From positions 1-57,016 of the forward strand of contig JBFWUT010000016.1 of assembly GCA_050247135.1 (NCBI GenBank): a stretch of DNA of 57,016 bases. Reading direction: 5' to 3'. Position 1 is the first letter of the stretch, and the number at the start of each line of letters is the position of its first letter. The position numbers and the translations under genes are program-made. Positions 1 to 9,272 of this stretch are shown here, piece after piece. The notes beneath the pieces are model-generated. The model saw nothing but the letters and a program-made list of their open reading frames with translations. It searched no databases and was not told the origin of the DNA. The stretch is from Berkiella sp050247135. GTDB lineage: Bacteria > Pseudomonadota > Gammaproteobacteria > Berkiellales > Berkiellaceae.

Positions 1-672
1 TTCATCCTGGTGAGCTATTATTTCATGATATTCATCGGGTGAATAAAGTGATAATAGAGAGATCTGTTCTTTGGGCAATACATATTCTTTCAGATCATCT
101 TTCCATTCTGGGGTCAACAATAATTTTAGTCGCTCATAGCTCCCCTTGATTCCAACCATGTTTTCTTGAATTAACTCAGGCGTAATATAAAATTTTCCAG
201 CGCCTAGGTCTAAAGGGAAACGGTTTGCAGCCGCTTCAATAATCTTTTCGGCATTTTCAATTACAGCTGCGGGAGTAAAATAAGGCGAGTTTTGCTTTTC
301 AAGCTGCGCTTTCAAACGGTCATAATCACTGCTTTTTTGTACCATTTTCGCAAAATAACTGGCTTTGGCACTTTCCCAAGTTTGATATTGAAAATCTCTA
401 ATGGTATCTAATGCACTATGCACATCAACAACGATTTTAGCTCGTTGGGTTTCATCATATTTAGAATGTAAAATCTTCCAAAATTCTTCATGCATGCTTT
501 TGGTGATATAACCACCCGTTTCATTCACATAGGCAAAAAATTCGGTTTCATCACGTGTAACCTGTGGGGCGGTTCCTTGAATGGTAGGGATCTCGCTCGT
601 GTTAGCCTGAACGATGCCAACAGCAGGGAACAGAACCAGTAATGAAGCTAAAAGGTGGGCGTTGAATTTCAT
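1..672 (-). CDS. Secreted protein of unknown function (3' end outside the window)
   Basis: A minus-strand frame stays open from a start at 672 to the window edge, giving 224 residues without a stop. The first residues form a clear Sec signal peptide: basic MKF start, hydrophobic stretch with LLASLLVLF, and a likely cut after VQA. The rest is soluble, helical and charged, with no motif I recognise. An in-frame ATG nine bases upstream (681) would add three residues; neither start has a strong ribosome binding site. The gene is divergent from the RasGEF gene at 879. The product is probably periplasmic or secreted; function unknown. Confidence 0.7.
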   Translation of the reverse strand, partial: MKFNAHLLASLLVLFPAVGIVQANTSEIPTIQGTAPQVTRDETEFFAYVNETGGYITKSMHEEFWKILHSKYDETQRAKIVVDVHSALDTIRDFQYQTWESAKASYFAKMVQKSSDYDRLKAQLEKQNSPYFTPAAVIENAEKIIEAAANRFPLDLGAGKFYITPELIQENMVGIKGSYERLKLLLTPEWKDDLKEYVLPKEQISLLSLYSPDEYHEIIAHQDE

Positions 673-878
673 AAATGCCATTGTGCCATTAAAAAGTAAA
701 GTTGAATTGCTGTCATATAATAGCGATTAATGTTTCCCCAATAAAGCCCAAACAGGGGTTTAGTACACAATATACTGTGATTTTACCTGCATCTATGTAA
801 CTACACCTGGACTTTTAAGGATTGTGTCAGTCTACTAAAAGATATTATATTAGGTGTATACCACTGTAGGAGATCATC

Positions 879-3800
879 ATGGCGCATTCGGCTAAGGGCA
901 TGCAAAAGGCCCTCTCGCACTTTCGGTTCACCTCCGCTATTAACGAACACAGTAAAAAGCACATGTTTACTCATCTGATAGACCGTATTACAGCCAGGGT
1001 GGCCCAAGACCCCCTAACCGCTTTAAATCAGCTTAGTGAGACTTACAATGCTATCCTCAACAAGAAGTTGATCTTAAAAGTGGATAAAAATCCCATAGTT
1101 GCAACTCAACAAGAAAACATTGTATTACACGCTTTGCAAACAATGTATAAACAAAAGCTTGATCGCTATTTGCGAGAAATCAATGCAAAAACAGCACATG
1201 ATAAAAAGGTGGCTATAGAAGAATTACAAAAAAACCACAAAAAAATTATCCATCAAAAAACCGACCCTACTGCTGCGCTTAATATCAATCAAACGATAGT
1301 AACAATGCTCCAAGCAACCAGTCCACGCGTGTCATTACCGGTTGATGTAAGACATGCACCAGCTAAAGAAGAACTAAAGTGGCAGGATGCTAACGCTAAA
1401 AAGAACACCATATTGCACTTTGCTATACAATACAGAAATATTAAGAAAAGGCATGAACAACTTTCAAGAGCATTAAAATCAAAGAATGCACATTATGCCA
1501 ATGAATTTGGCATAGAAACATTAGAAGCCTCAATAAATAGTTTAAGACAGAGAATTGAACAGTTAAGAGCAGATCCTGATCAAGCTATTCGTGAATCCGC
1601 AAAAAGAGCGATGATCGATGCAGGACTTATTGGGCAAGTTCACAATAAGTTCATGCACCAATTACTTTCTGGTTTTAAAAATCCAGATACTCTTAAAAAC
1701 GATGAAACACCTGAATATGATGATGAAGAGATTGTCAGATACGCCCACAGTCTATTAACCGTAATGAAACCGAGTGAAATTTTTGCACAAATTACAGAGG
1801 CCTATCAACAAACTTTATTCCCGGCTCATAAAGAAAAAATCCTTTATAATGCCATGATTTTACTGCATGAGCTAATCTTGGTAGACAATGCTCGAGAATT
1901 ATTCCCAGACTTTTCTAATAACCCTCCAGCAAATGACGAAACGGTACAGCAATTTGAAGCACTGCTTGCACTTATCAAACAAGACAGCAAGGCCAATGCT
2001 GATCTTAAAGAAGTAGGAGTAGCATTTGAAAGAACCGTTCGCCAAGCATCAGAGCTTGCTCGAGACCTGCAGAAAAGCGATCAGCGACTTATCGGCACTC
2101 TCTTAGCCCCTGCAAGCGAAGGGGTAACGCGTGACGTTCAGGCCTTCATTAATAAAGAATTAAACAATCCCAACACACCAGATAAAAAAATTAGTGAAGC
2201 AGCGAAAATCGTTGCGGCCGACTTTAAAAAAATGGCAATTGCCCATCTGGTCAATATTAAATCTACTGATTTATATCGACAAGCTTGGATCAAGGAAGGA
2301 AAAAAAGAAAAAACCCATGTTCGTGACTTTATGCAATCCAGTGATAAAATAAGCCATCTCGTTAGCACTGATCTAGTGAATGCTAAATCAACTCCTCATC
2401 AAAAGCAAATTGCACTATTTTATTGTAGGGTATTAGAAGAAGCCATCCGAATTCACGATTACCATACAGCATATGCCATTTTTGGCGGATTTGAAGTGAC
2501 AGCAACAAAACGACTCACGCATCTCATGGAAGTCCCTGAAATAGCAAAAACACTCGTAAATGCCGGCAAGATCCTAGACCCCACTGATTCAGAATTTGCC
2601 AAGTTACGTGATTTGCTTGCGAAGAATAAAGATAAAGTCGTTGTTCCCCACATAGGGATGATCGCTAAAGATCTCACCTTTACTGATTCGGGATCAGCAG
2701 ATCATATCAATAATGATATCAATCATAAAAAACTCAATGTCTTGAACAAGATTTATCTTGATCTAGATCGGATAATCAAAAAAGCAAAACAACAGGAATA
2801 CACAGGGCAAAGCTCCTCTGTTTCAGAGAGAGTTTCACAATTTAAAGTCGATGAAAAAGTAGAATTTGAACGATCTCAAGCATTTAGAGCACGGCCAATT
2901 ACAACTTCTAGCAAAATATCTCTAACTGAATTATTAGCTCAATTTCCAGAACAAAAAGTGCCTTTGTTTCTAGAAATTAAATTAACAACAAAGGGAAGAG
3001 AACGAACACTCACAAATAATAAGGCATACAAAGCAATACTTAAATTGATTATTGATAAAGCACATGATGCCAATACGATTGAAAAAGCTGAAGCACATAG
3101 GCTTGTCAGTAATATATTAAGTGCTGCGCAAAAGAATAACCTGGAAACAGCTAAATTGAAAAAACTGGGACGAGCAGCGCTATTTATCACCGCCTTGGAA
3201 GCACAAACCATCATCACCTTAGACTTTGTCAAACAAGCTGCAGAGCAGTTCTACCAGATCCAAGTACTTAAAGCTGAACTCGAAGGTAGTGGTTATGCTG
3301 AGAACACGAAACCATTAGCCAACAAAGCAGATGAAATACGTGATAATCTAGCGAGCGCCACGCGCAACCCTGAACCTCAAATTGCCTCGTTAGCCAAAAA
3401 GGAACTAGCCTTAGTTGAACTCATGAACAATATTCCTTTGTGGAGCGAAAAATATAAGGTCTTAAAAGTTGCTTTGGCTAATATCGAAGAAGGACCTAAT
3501 CGCTTAAAATTACTCGTCAGCACTCAAGATCAAATGGAAAAAATTGAAGACCAATTACGACAAGCCGCAAAACATGCCGACCCTCGCATTAAAATTCCCG
3601 CGCAACTTGTGTTAACACAGAATCAAATTAGTCTGAATGCAACGCCTCGATTTGACAAAGCGGTAAAGAAAGCAGGCAAACAAGAAGCAAAAGCACCCGT
3701 CATGCTGATGAGCCGTCATCGATCAGGAACTGTTGAGCAATTACCTTTACAAGCAAGTAAAACGCCTCGCGACCCTGAGGTGTTAAAAAAATTTATTAGC

Positions 3801-4157
3801 GATATTGCAAAAGCAAAATCAGTTTTAGAAAATTTTCATTCAATTCCTAAATACAAAAATGAAGATGATTTTTATAGTTTACAACTTATTTTAAAGCAGC
3901 AAAAAGAGGCCAAACCTAATCACACAGAAACGTTTAATATCCCTGATTTTAATATTTCTTTCTCTGACTATGCGAAATTTTTTGCTATTGCTACCTTAGA
4001 TTATGTGGCACGCACTTTAAATAATAATAGTAGTGATGAGGCTATCGATCGGTTAATCCAAGAAACGCATGCCCGCTGGCCAGAAGGTGATACACTGTTA
4101 ACCCACTTAAAAGCTGAGCTGAGTGCCGAAAAGCGGCTCCGTTTAGGAAAGCCTTGA
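879..4157 (+). CDS. Large RasGEF-domain protein, candidate translocated effector
   Basis: 1092 residues, ATG preceded by AGGAG at good spacing. Residues about 430-645 read as a CDC25-type RasGEF catalytic domain. The segment around residue 529 (HTAYAIFGGF, then KRLTHLME) matches the conserved 'FNSL..I..gL...-v.RL...W' block. The later VVPHIGMIAKDLTF matches the hallmark 'vPflG.yL.DLtF', followed by the expected helix with ..NHKKLNVLNKIYLD. RasGEF domains load GTP onto Ras-family GTPases, which bacteria normally lack, so a host target is likely. The flanking sequence is charged and helical with coiled-coil character. There is no signal peptide or TM segment. It is convergent with the phosphoinositide phosphatase gene, with four bases between stops. 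The domain call is by eye; secretion and substrate are inference. Confidence 0.82.
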   Translation: MAHSAKGMQKALSHFRFTSAINEHSKKHMFTHLIDRITARVAQDPLTALNQLSETYNAILNKKLILKVDKNPIVATQQENIVLHALQTMYKQKLDRYLREINAKTAHDKKVAIEELQKNHKKIIHQKTDPTAALNINQTIVTMLQATSPRVSLPVDVRHAPAKEELKWQDANAKKNTILHFAIQYRNIKKRHEQLSRALKSKNAHYANEFGIETLEASINSLRQRIEQLRADPDQAIRESAKRAMIDAGLIGQVHNKFMHQLLSGFKNPDTLKNDETPEYDDEEIVRYAHSLLTVMKPSEIFAQITEAYQQTLFPAHKEKILYNAMILLHELILVDNARELFPDFSNNPPANDETVQQFEALLALIKQDSKANADLKEVGVAFERTVRQASELARDLQKSDQRLIGTLLAPASEGVTRDVQAFINKELNNPNTPDKKISEAAKIVAADFKKMAIAHLVNIKSTDLYRQAWIKEGKKEKTHVRDFMQSSDKISHLVSTDLVNAKSTPHQKQIALFYCRVLEEAIRIHDYHTAYAIFGGFEVTATKRLTHLMEVPEIAKTLVNAGKILDPTDSEFAKLRDLLAKNKDKVVVPHIGMIAKDLTFTDSGSADHINNDINHKKLNVLNKIYLDLDRIIKKAKQQEYTGQSSSVSERVSQFKVDEKVEFERSQAFRARPITTSSKISLTELLAQFPEQKVPLFLEIKLTTKGRERTLTNNKAYKAILKLIIDKAHDANTIEKAEAHRLVSNILSAAQKNNLETAKLKKLGRAALFITALEAQTIITLDFVKQAAEQFYQIQVLKAELEGSGYAENTKPLANKADEIRDNLASATRNPEPQIASLAKKELALVELMNNIPLWSEKYKVLKVALANIEEGPNRLKLLVSTQDQMEKIEDQLRQAAKHADPRIKIPAQLVLTQNQISLNATPRFDKAVKKAGKQEAKAPVMLMSRHRSGTVEQLPLQASKTPRDPEVLKKFISDIAKAKSVLENFHSIPKYKNEDDFYSLQLILKQQKEAKPNHTETFNIPDFNISFSDYAKFFAIATLDYVARTLNNNSSDEAIDRLIQETHARWPEGDTLLTHLKAELSAEKRLRLGKP

Positions 4158-4161
4158 ACGT

Positions 4162-7116
4162 TTAGAATTTACTGGTGTTTCGTCTTCCTTTTTTTGATTT
4201 GCGTTCGTCATGAGTAGGAGTACTCGGGCCATCTGACGGTGGCTTAACTGAAATACCTGGCGTATAACTTTGCACTCTATCTCGTTTGGGATCTTTTCTT
4301 GATTTTGCCTCACCTTGAAGACTAGTGAAAGGTTCAGCCACTTGAGGTCTTTCGCCAACTATTCTCTCGATACTGCCTTGCGCTTGACGTACCGGTGCTG
4401 GTACTGAGGGGACTCCAAATAGGTTGCCAAAGAACTGCTTAACACGCTCTGCCAGACCATAACCTACCTTGGCTGAGTTTTTAACGATATTCGACATTTT
4501 CTTATCGGTATAATAGCTCACTGTGGGGATCTCAAAATCGGGATCTGATACCTTTAATCCAGGACAATCGTCATTAAAGGCATTGGTTTCACGGTTAGGT
4601 GCACCATTGTGAACCAACGGCATCAATTCATGATATTTAAGATGGTCGATTGTATTTTCCCATTTTGGCGGGTAACCATACTTTTCAATGAATAGGCAAA
4701 ATGCTTCGATTTGTTCATTTAATAAACCCGTTCTATCTTCACCACTCTTACAAAACCACTCGATAAACTCGCCCATATAATTGGCTAGCATGGCAAAGCG
4801 TGCTTGAAAACGATAATTTGATTTATTTAAGTTATCAATTTCCTTTTGCAACGCCGCAGCTTGTTCACGCAGTTGATCTTTCTTATCCCAATCCTCTTCT
4901 TTGGCTAATTTCTTGAGAACTTTATTTCTTTCCCGGGTTTTTAATTTAACATCGATGAAACGCTGCAACCCAGGTTGAGGTTGGTTATAATATATATCAA
5001 TTGCATCAACAAACATTTGCATTTTCTGAAAGTCTTTATTATTTTTGTATCTATCCCCGCCTTGTGCGCGCCCCATTACTTTGAGTTCGTTTAATATATT
5101 CTGTAAATCCTTAATACGATCTTGATAGATTTCTTCACGCGCATTTGCTAACTCTTTATATATGTTATCTAAATTCTTTTCTTCACGTTTAATTATTTTT
5201 AGTGCAGATTGTCGTTCTTTTTTAATCACCTTCTTATCAACCATAGCCCTATGTTCAGGGTCAGATAAAGCGCGATTGCAATACTCTAGTTTCTCATATG
5301 CTAAATGCAAAGCGGAACGATCATAATCATGGAGCTTGACTTTGGCTGCTTTAATTGAAGGCAGGGTCTCTAATTCATCTAATCGTTTAGCAACACGAGC
5401 TAATTGAGGATCAGTGGTCTTGACAGCATCTTTCACAAAATTATCGAAAAACTGATCGAGTCCCCGATTATTAACTCGCTGCACAAGCTCTCTTGCACCA
5501 AAGGTTCCTATGCCACGTACCGCATTTACACCAATACTCATGAAGGTTGAATTGAGTTTCACGCTAATGGTTCTTGTTGTGCCATCTTCATTAGCTACTT
5601 CTAAAGGGATAGTTCGGCCGTGTAAAGACCAATAGGCATTTCTGGAGTCATCGACTTGGCGGAACTGTTTCATGCCATCCAACAGATCGCCTTGCATAAC
5701 AGGTGATAATAAACTCATCGAGCTGATATCTAATACCAAGGGATCAGGTAAGGGTTCACCGACTTTTGCTATTTTCTCTTTAGCTGCCAGTGCCATCGTT
5801 TGCTTAACATTTTGCAAGGTACGATATTGGCGATCTGCTTCATTATTGATTTTCAGCACGGAAGGGGAACCATGGCGGTGGCCCACAAATGCTGTTTGGC
5901 CATTCACGGCAATTTCAGTTCGAACCGCATTGGCCTGCCCTACTTGGCGTTTATCACGAATCGTGCTCGGGCAAGTATAGGGCCTGTCTTGTGGCGGGTC
6001 AGCTTTGTGAACATGCTTATATAATGCTTGCTGCTCTTTAGTGAGCCACCCTTCAGGGATATGTGAGCTTGTTACGGTAAGATTACTAACATGATAAGTA
6101 TTGTGCTGAATCGGCCTTGCTTCTAGCGCACGCAAATCATCTGCTTTCTTGTTGATCTCTCTAAGAATTTTGCGCGGGTCTTTCTTAGGGTTCACAGCAT
6201 AGGCTAGCAAACTATTAACTTGCCGTACTTTCTTTATATTGGCACTATAGGTTCTATCAAAAGCTACCATATAGGCATCTTCTGCTGCTTTGCAGTTTAA
6301 TTCAAAGGTACTTTGATCAATATGTCCATCAGCAAGCCATTTCGTCGCCCGTTTAACCATCAGTTCCTTTTCTGCCTTGGCTCTGGCGAACGCTTTAAAA
6401 TCATCATTCGTGAATAATCTGTCGATTTGATCTTCCAGAACATCCAGCTGCTGTGCATTACCCTTTAGCGCTCTTGCAGCTCGAAGACGCGCTTTGACGT
6501 AGTCTTGAAACATCTGTGCATTCATCACCGGATGGGCGTTTTCATCAATGAAACGGTCGATCACGGGTTGGATTGGGCCAGCTATCACAGGCAATTCTGG
6601 TACTAGGCTCTCTCTTACCTCAACTAATTCTTCGCTCAATCGCTGTTGCTCTACTCTTTCTTTTTCTTTTCTTAATTTTTCTGTTTTTTCTTGAAGTCGG
6701 CGTTCTTCAGCTTGACGCTTTTCATTAAAACGTTGCTCAATGAGAGGATTTAATTCGGCTTGTGCTTTTTCAAGTTCTTCAACACATTCGCGTAAAAAAG
6801 CTTTTTGATCTTCTGAAAAAGTAAATCTTGCGAGTTTACCCCCATTAAGATCATTCCCTAGGGTTCCCAAATTATTTTGTTTCTTTTCATACAATGGAGA
6901 GAGCTTTTCACGGTATAACTCCATCCGCTTTTGGGGATTGATTGTGTGACGAATTTCTCGCAGTGATTGGATATAGTAATCAATGATTCTTTTTATTGCA
7001 TTGGTTCTCACGAAATCTCGGGACTCTTCAAAATCTGTCAGCGCAGTTTCTATGCAGGCTCGGATCTCGTCGATTAATTGATCAATCCTCTTTTCTAAAT
7101 CGGTGCCTTGTAACAT
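4162..7116 (-). CDS. SopB/IpgD-like phosphoinositide phosphatase, candidate effector
   Basis: 984 residues from ATG 7116, chosen because GGGGAGAGG lies directly before it; a GTG at 7146 is an in-frame alternative without such a site. A CX5R phosphatase loop CKSGEDRTG is present, with nucleophile Cys789 and Arg795. It is very close to the NCKSGKDRTG loop of the SopB/SigD/IpgD family, and Legionella phosphoinositide phosphatases use related loops. These enzymes dephosphorylate host phosphoinositides to remodel membranes. The N-terminal ~180 residues are a long charged coiled coil. The centre carries VLDISSMSLLSP and a region with several conserved-looking turns. The C-terminus is Pro/Lys/Arg-rich and probably disordered. 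It likely shares a transcript with the CaaX protein 84 bases upstream. Substrate specificity cannot be read from the sequence. Confidence 0.75.
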   Translation of the reverse strand: MLQGTDLEKRIDQLIDEIRACIETALTDFEESRDFVRTNAIKRIIDYYIQSLREIRHTINPQKRMELYREKLSPLYEKKQNNLGTLGNDLNGGKLARFTFSEDQKAFLRECVEELEKAQAELNPLIEQRFNEKRQAEERRLQEKTEKLRKEKERVEQQRLSEELVEVRESLVPELPVIAGPIQPVIDRFIDENAHPVMNAQMFQDYVKARLRAARALKGNAQQLDVLEDQIDRLFTNDDFKAFARAKAEKELMVKRATKWLADGHIDQSTFELNCKAAEDAYMVAFDRTYSANIKKVRQVNSLLAYAVNPKKDPRKILREINKKADDLRALEARPIQHNTYHVSNLTVTSSHIPEGWLTKEQQALYKHVHKADPPQDRPYTCPSTIRDKRQVGQANAVRTEIAVNGQTAFVGHRHGSPSVLKINNEADRQYRTLQNVKQTMALAAKEKIAKVGEPLPDPLVLDISSMSLLSPVMQGDLLDGMKQFRQVDDSRNAYWSLHGRTIPLEVANEDGTTRTISVKLNSTFMSIGVNAVRGIGTFGARELVQRVNNRGLDQFFDNFVKDAVKTTDPQLARVAKRLDELETLPSIKAAKVKLHDYDRSALHLAYEKLEYCNRALSDPEHRAMVDKKVIKKERQSALKIIKREEKNLDNIYKELANAREEIYQDRIKDLQNILNELKVMGRAQGGDRYKNNKDFQKMQMFVDAIDIYYNQPQPGLQRFIDVKLKTRERNKVLKKLAKEEDWDKKDQLREQAAALQKEIDNLNKSNYRFQARFAMLANYMGEFIEWFCKSGEDRTGLLNEQIEAFCLFIEKYGYPPKWENTIDHLKYHELMPLVHNGAPNRETNAFNDDCPGLKVSDPDFEIPTVSYYTDKKMSNIVKNSAKVGYGLAERVKQFFGNLFGVPSVPAPVRQAQGSIERIVGERPQVAEPFTSLQGEAKSRKDPKRDRVQSYTPGISVKPPSDGPSTPTHDERKSKKGRRNTSKF

Positions 7117-7200
7117 GTCCTCTCCCCTTGACCGTTGTATTTCCACGTGTTTTTATGAAAACCGTTTATATTAAGGACAAGAGGAGAGGTCGTTTAGTTC

Positions 7201-7509
7201 CTAGCTGATACAGCAGCCAGGGCGCTTATCGGGATTGGGCCCATCTGCTTCTTTTGCATCCCTTAAAGGAGCAGCCGCAGCCTTACTTGCCACGTAAGCT
7301 GTCGTTACAGCAGGTTGTTCTAGCTTTTCTTTTCTATCCAAGATAGCTTTGTACTGAATAAAATCACTTTGTTGGTTGGGGGTTAAAGTTTCAAAAAGTT
7401 GCGTATATTCTTCTGTTTGTTTTTTATTGTAAGCTCGTAAGATTTTTGAAAATAATATGCGATCGGGGGGTGAAAATTGGGCTAGTTCATCGGTGTTTTG
7501 TAGTAACAT
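7201..7509 (-). CDS. Small protein ending in a CaaX box (CCIS)
   Basis: 102 residues. The last four residues are C-C-I-S, a classical CaaX prenylation signal: Ser at X favours farnesyltransferase, as in H-Ras CVLS. A second Cys next to it could be palmitoylated. I re-read the 3' end on the minus strand to confirm ...RPGCCIS followed by TAG. Bacteria do not prenylate proteins, so the tail makes sense only inside a eukaryotic host, as known for Legionella AnkB and other prenylated effectors. The body is helical and hydrophilic with no other domain I recognise. It lies upstream of, and in the same direction as, the phosphoinositide phosphatase, suggesting co-delivery. The ORF is well supported; prenylation is inference. 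Confidence 0.75.
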   Translation of the reverse strand: MLLQNTDELAQFSPPDRILFSKILRAYNKKQTEEYTQLFETLTPNQQSDFIQYKAILDRKEKLEQPAVTTAYVASKAAAAPLRDAKEADGPNPDKRPGCCIS

Positions 7510-7685
7510 TTATTTCCTCACACAGTATAGTTAAAAGTATTTAGAAAGCTGATTATACTTAGCAATGCCTTTGCGTCAATCAGAACTTGACTCATCTGGC
7601 GACTTGTCCAAATATTGAATACATTCTGTTAAGGAAAACCTGACAAGCCAAAGTCAGAACGTCTGCTTTTTAAAAGGAACATCCA

Positions 7686-8198
7686 ATGAAAACAAATATT
7701 TTCGTAGCCACTCTTGTACTTATTTCTGTTGCAGTATGGGCCTTTGATGAAATGGGGGGAACAGAAGAAGAATCAAACGCTGGCTTCCCTCAAATGGAGT
7801 TTAAACAACCGATTATGCCCCAAGACTATGTTGCCCAAAATACGGTTTCGCAAAACAGTATGCCTCAAGAACAAGTGATGCAAAACGTTGTTGCAGAGCC
7901 TACTATGCCTACATCGTATGATGAACAACAAAGCACCCCGGAAAATAATACATCGAACCAAACCAATATTTCAGAAAAATGCATTAAATCAATGAGCCAC
8001 TTATACCGATTCTATTTTCATGAGATTTACCCCAATCCCAAAAATGAGGCATGCAAGAAGTTGTCAGAAACCATGAGCCCAAAAGAAGCTGCCGAAATGC
8101 AAGTCGTGATCAATGAGTTAAAAAATAACTGCCCAGCGCCGTTTGTGAAACAAATCCATGCGTCATTTACGGAATTGAAGAAAGAGAGGGATGCGTAA
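7686..8198 (+). CDS. Small secreted protein, Met/Gln/Pro-rich middle
   Basis: 170 residues. ATG is preceded by AAAAGGAAC. The N-terminus is a Sec signal peptide (MKTNIFVATLVLISVAVWA). The region of residues ~30-90 is low complexity, with repeated Gln, Pro, Met and Asn (for example MPQDYV, SMPQEQVMQN) and is probably disordered. The C-terminal ~75 residues are helical with two cysteines (YPNPKNEACKKLSE and LKNNCPAPF) that could form a disulfide in the periplasm. It is monocistronic: two hairpins follow the stop. I do not recognise the family. Confidence 0.75.
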   Translation: MKTNIFVATLVLISVAVWAFDEMGGTEEESNAGFPQMEFKQPIMPQDYVAQNTVSQNSMPQEQVMQNVVAEPTMPTSYDEQQSTPENNTSNQTNISEKCIKSMSHLYRFYFHEIYPNPKNEACKKLSETMSPKEAAEMQVVINELKNNCPAPFVKQIHASFTELKKERDA

Positions 8199-8209
8199 AC
8201 TAGCAAATC

Positions 8210-8246
8210 ACTCTATTTGAGTTTTTTTAGCCTATTCAAATAGAGT
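8210..8246. terminator. Hairpin after the secreted-protein gene
   Basis: ACTCTATTTGA (8210-8220) pairs perfectly with TCAAATAGAGT (8236-8246). The next bases are CCTTTTCC, so it may act as a weak first terminator ahead of the GC-richer hairpin at 8259. Confidence 0.4.
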
Positions 8247-8258
8247 CCTTTTCCCCCA

Positions 8259-8288
8259 AAAGGCCACACAGAAAATGTGGCCTTTAAC
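8259..8288. terminator. Rho-independent-type terminator between convergent genes
   Basis: AAAGGCCACA (8259-8268) pairs with TGTGGCCTTT (8276-8285). The stem has A-rich and T-rich flanks on its two sides, so it can serve the gene ending at 8198 and the convergent acetyltransferase ending at 8331. Confidence 0.6.
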
Positions 8289-8330
8289 TTTCAAGTAGAT
8301 AACAATACGAAAAAACCTCGTTGAATTTTA

Positions 8331-9122
8331 CTACTGTTTTTTAACATAATAGTCATTCACGCCGTATACCCTAAACCCGCACCGTCTATAAAGGTTATAA
8401 CCACTGTCAGATGATTCCAAAAAGCAGTCTTTATAGCCTAGGTTCTTAGCGACATCCATTAGTTTAATCGTTAAAGCCGAGCCATAACCTTTTTTGACGG
8501 AGTCTTTTTTAGTTGCGATATTATGAATCATGACTGATTCTTCGGTTAAGAATAGTGTTCCTGAAGAAACCACCTGATTTCCAGAATAGGCTATAAATTG
8601 TTTAAAAACACCATCTTGTTGACTGATTTTAGCGTTGAGTTTACGAAATTCTTCGCCATTATCATCTCCTGGACCAAAACCTTCGCAAATAGGCTTGATC
8701 CACTCGAGCAAATTATCACTACTGATGAGTTCTTCTACGACAATGTCGGAAGGAAGCGCTGTATTTACCATCGATAAATCACAATACATACAGGGCACTG
8801 ACTCTAGCAACTCAAATTTTTCATGCTTTAAATAATCTTTTAAATTATCAGGTTGTGACAAAGGCGTCACAACAAAAGTCCAGAGGGTCTGAAAGTGGCC
8901 AAAAAATTCAGAGATGTTTTCACAAATGTCATGAACTTCATTTACATCAATTTTGTTTAGATAGGCGACATTGAGAAAGGGCGAATCTATACCTGTGACA
9001 ATAGCGCTTGTGTTCTTATAAATCTTACTGTTGGAAGCTAGCATTTCAAAAAAACGCGTAGTTGCCCTCAAGCCTTTTATAACAAGTTGTGGATCTTGAA
9101 TTTCGATTGGAAAGTGATGCAT
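8331..9122 (-). CDS. GNAT-family N-acetyltransferase
   Basis: 263 residues. The C-terminal half has the GNAT fold: a strand with FIAYSGNQVVSSGTLFL, then IHNIATKKDSVKKGYG, where the Q/RxxGxG/A-type acetyl-CoA loop is KKGYGS, followed by helix ALTIKLMDVAKNLGYKDCFLE and the final YRRCGFRVYG, typical of the family. The N-terminal ~120 residues lack a recognisable motif and may be a degenerate second GNAT unit. Such enzymes transfer acetyl from acetyl-CoA to amines; the substrate cannot be read from sequence. It is a single gene converging on the terminator at 8259. Confidence 0.8.
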   Translation of the reverse strand: MHHFPIEIQDPQLVIKGLRATTRFFEMLASNSKIYKNTSAIVTGIDSPFLNVAYLNKIDVNEVHDICENISEFFGHFQTLWTFVVTPLSQPDNLKDYLKHEKFELLESVPCMYCDLSMVNTALPSDIVVEELISSDNLLEWIKPICEGFGPGDDNGEEFRKLNAKISQQDGVFKQFIAYSGNQVVSSGTLFLTEESVMIHNIATKKDSVKKGYGSALTIKLMDVAKNLGYKDCFLESSDSGYNLYRRCGFRVYGVNDYYVKKQ

Positions 9123-9272
9123 GATCTAACCTATTGTCTTTATTATAATTTTTTGATTTATCCAGCGCTAACTACCGCTCGTTCCATTGGTATTCAAACA
9201 GCTTTACACCTCTTAGAATATCAGATAGATTAATGAATCGATACTTGCAATTTACTCATAGGAACTAAATTC

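Noticed and set aside
5672..5980. 102-codon plus-strand frame inside the phosphatase gene
   Set aside because: Overlaps a conserved minus-strand coding region and lacks its own start signals.
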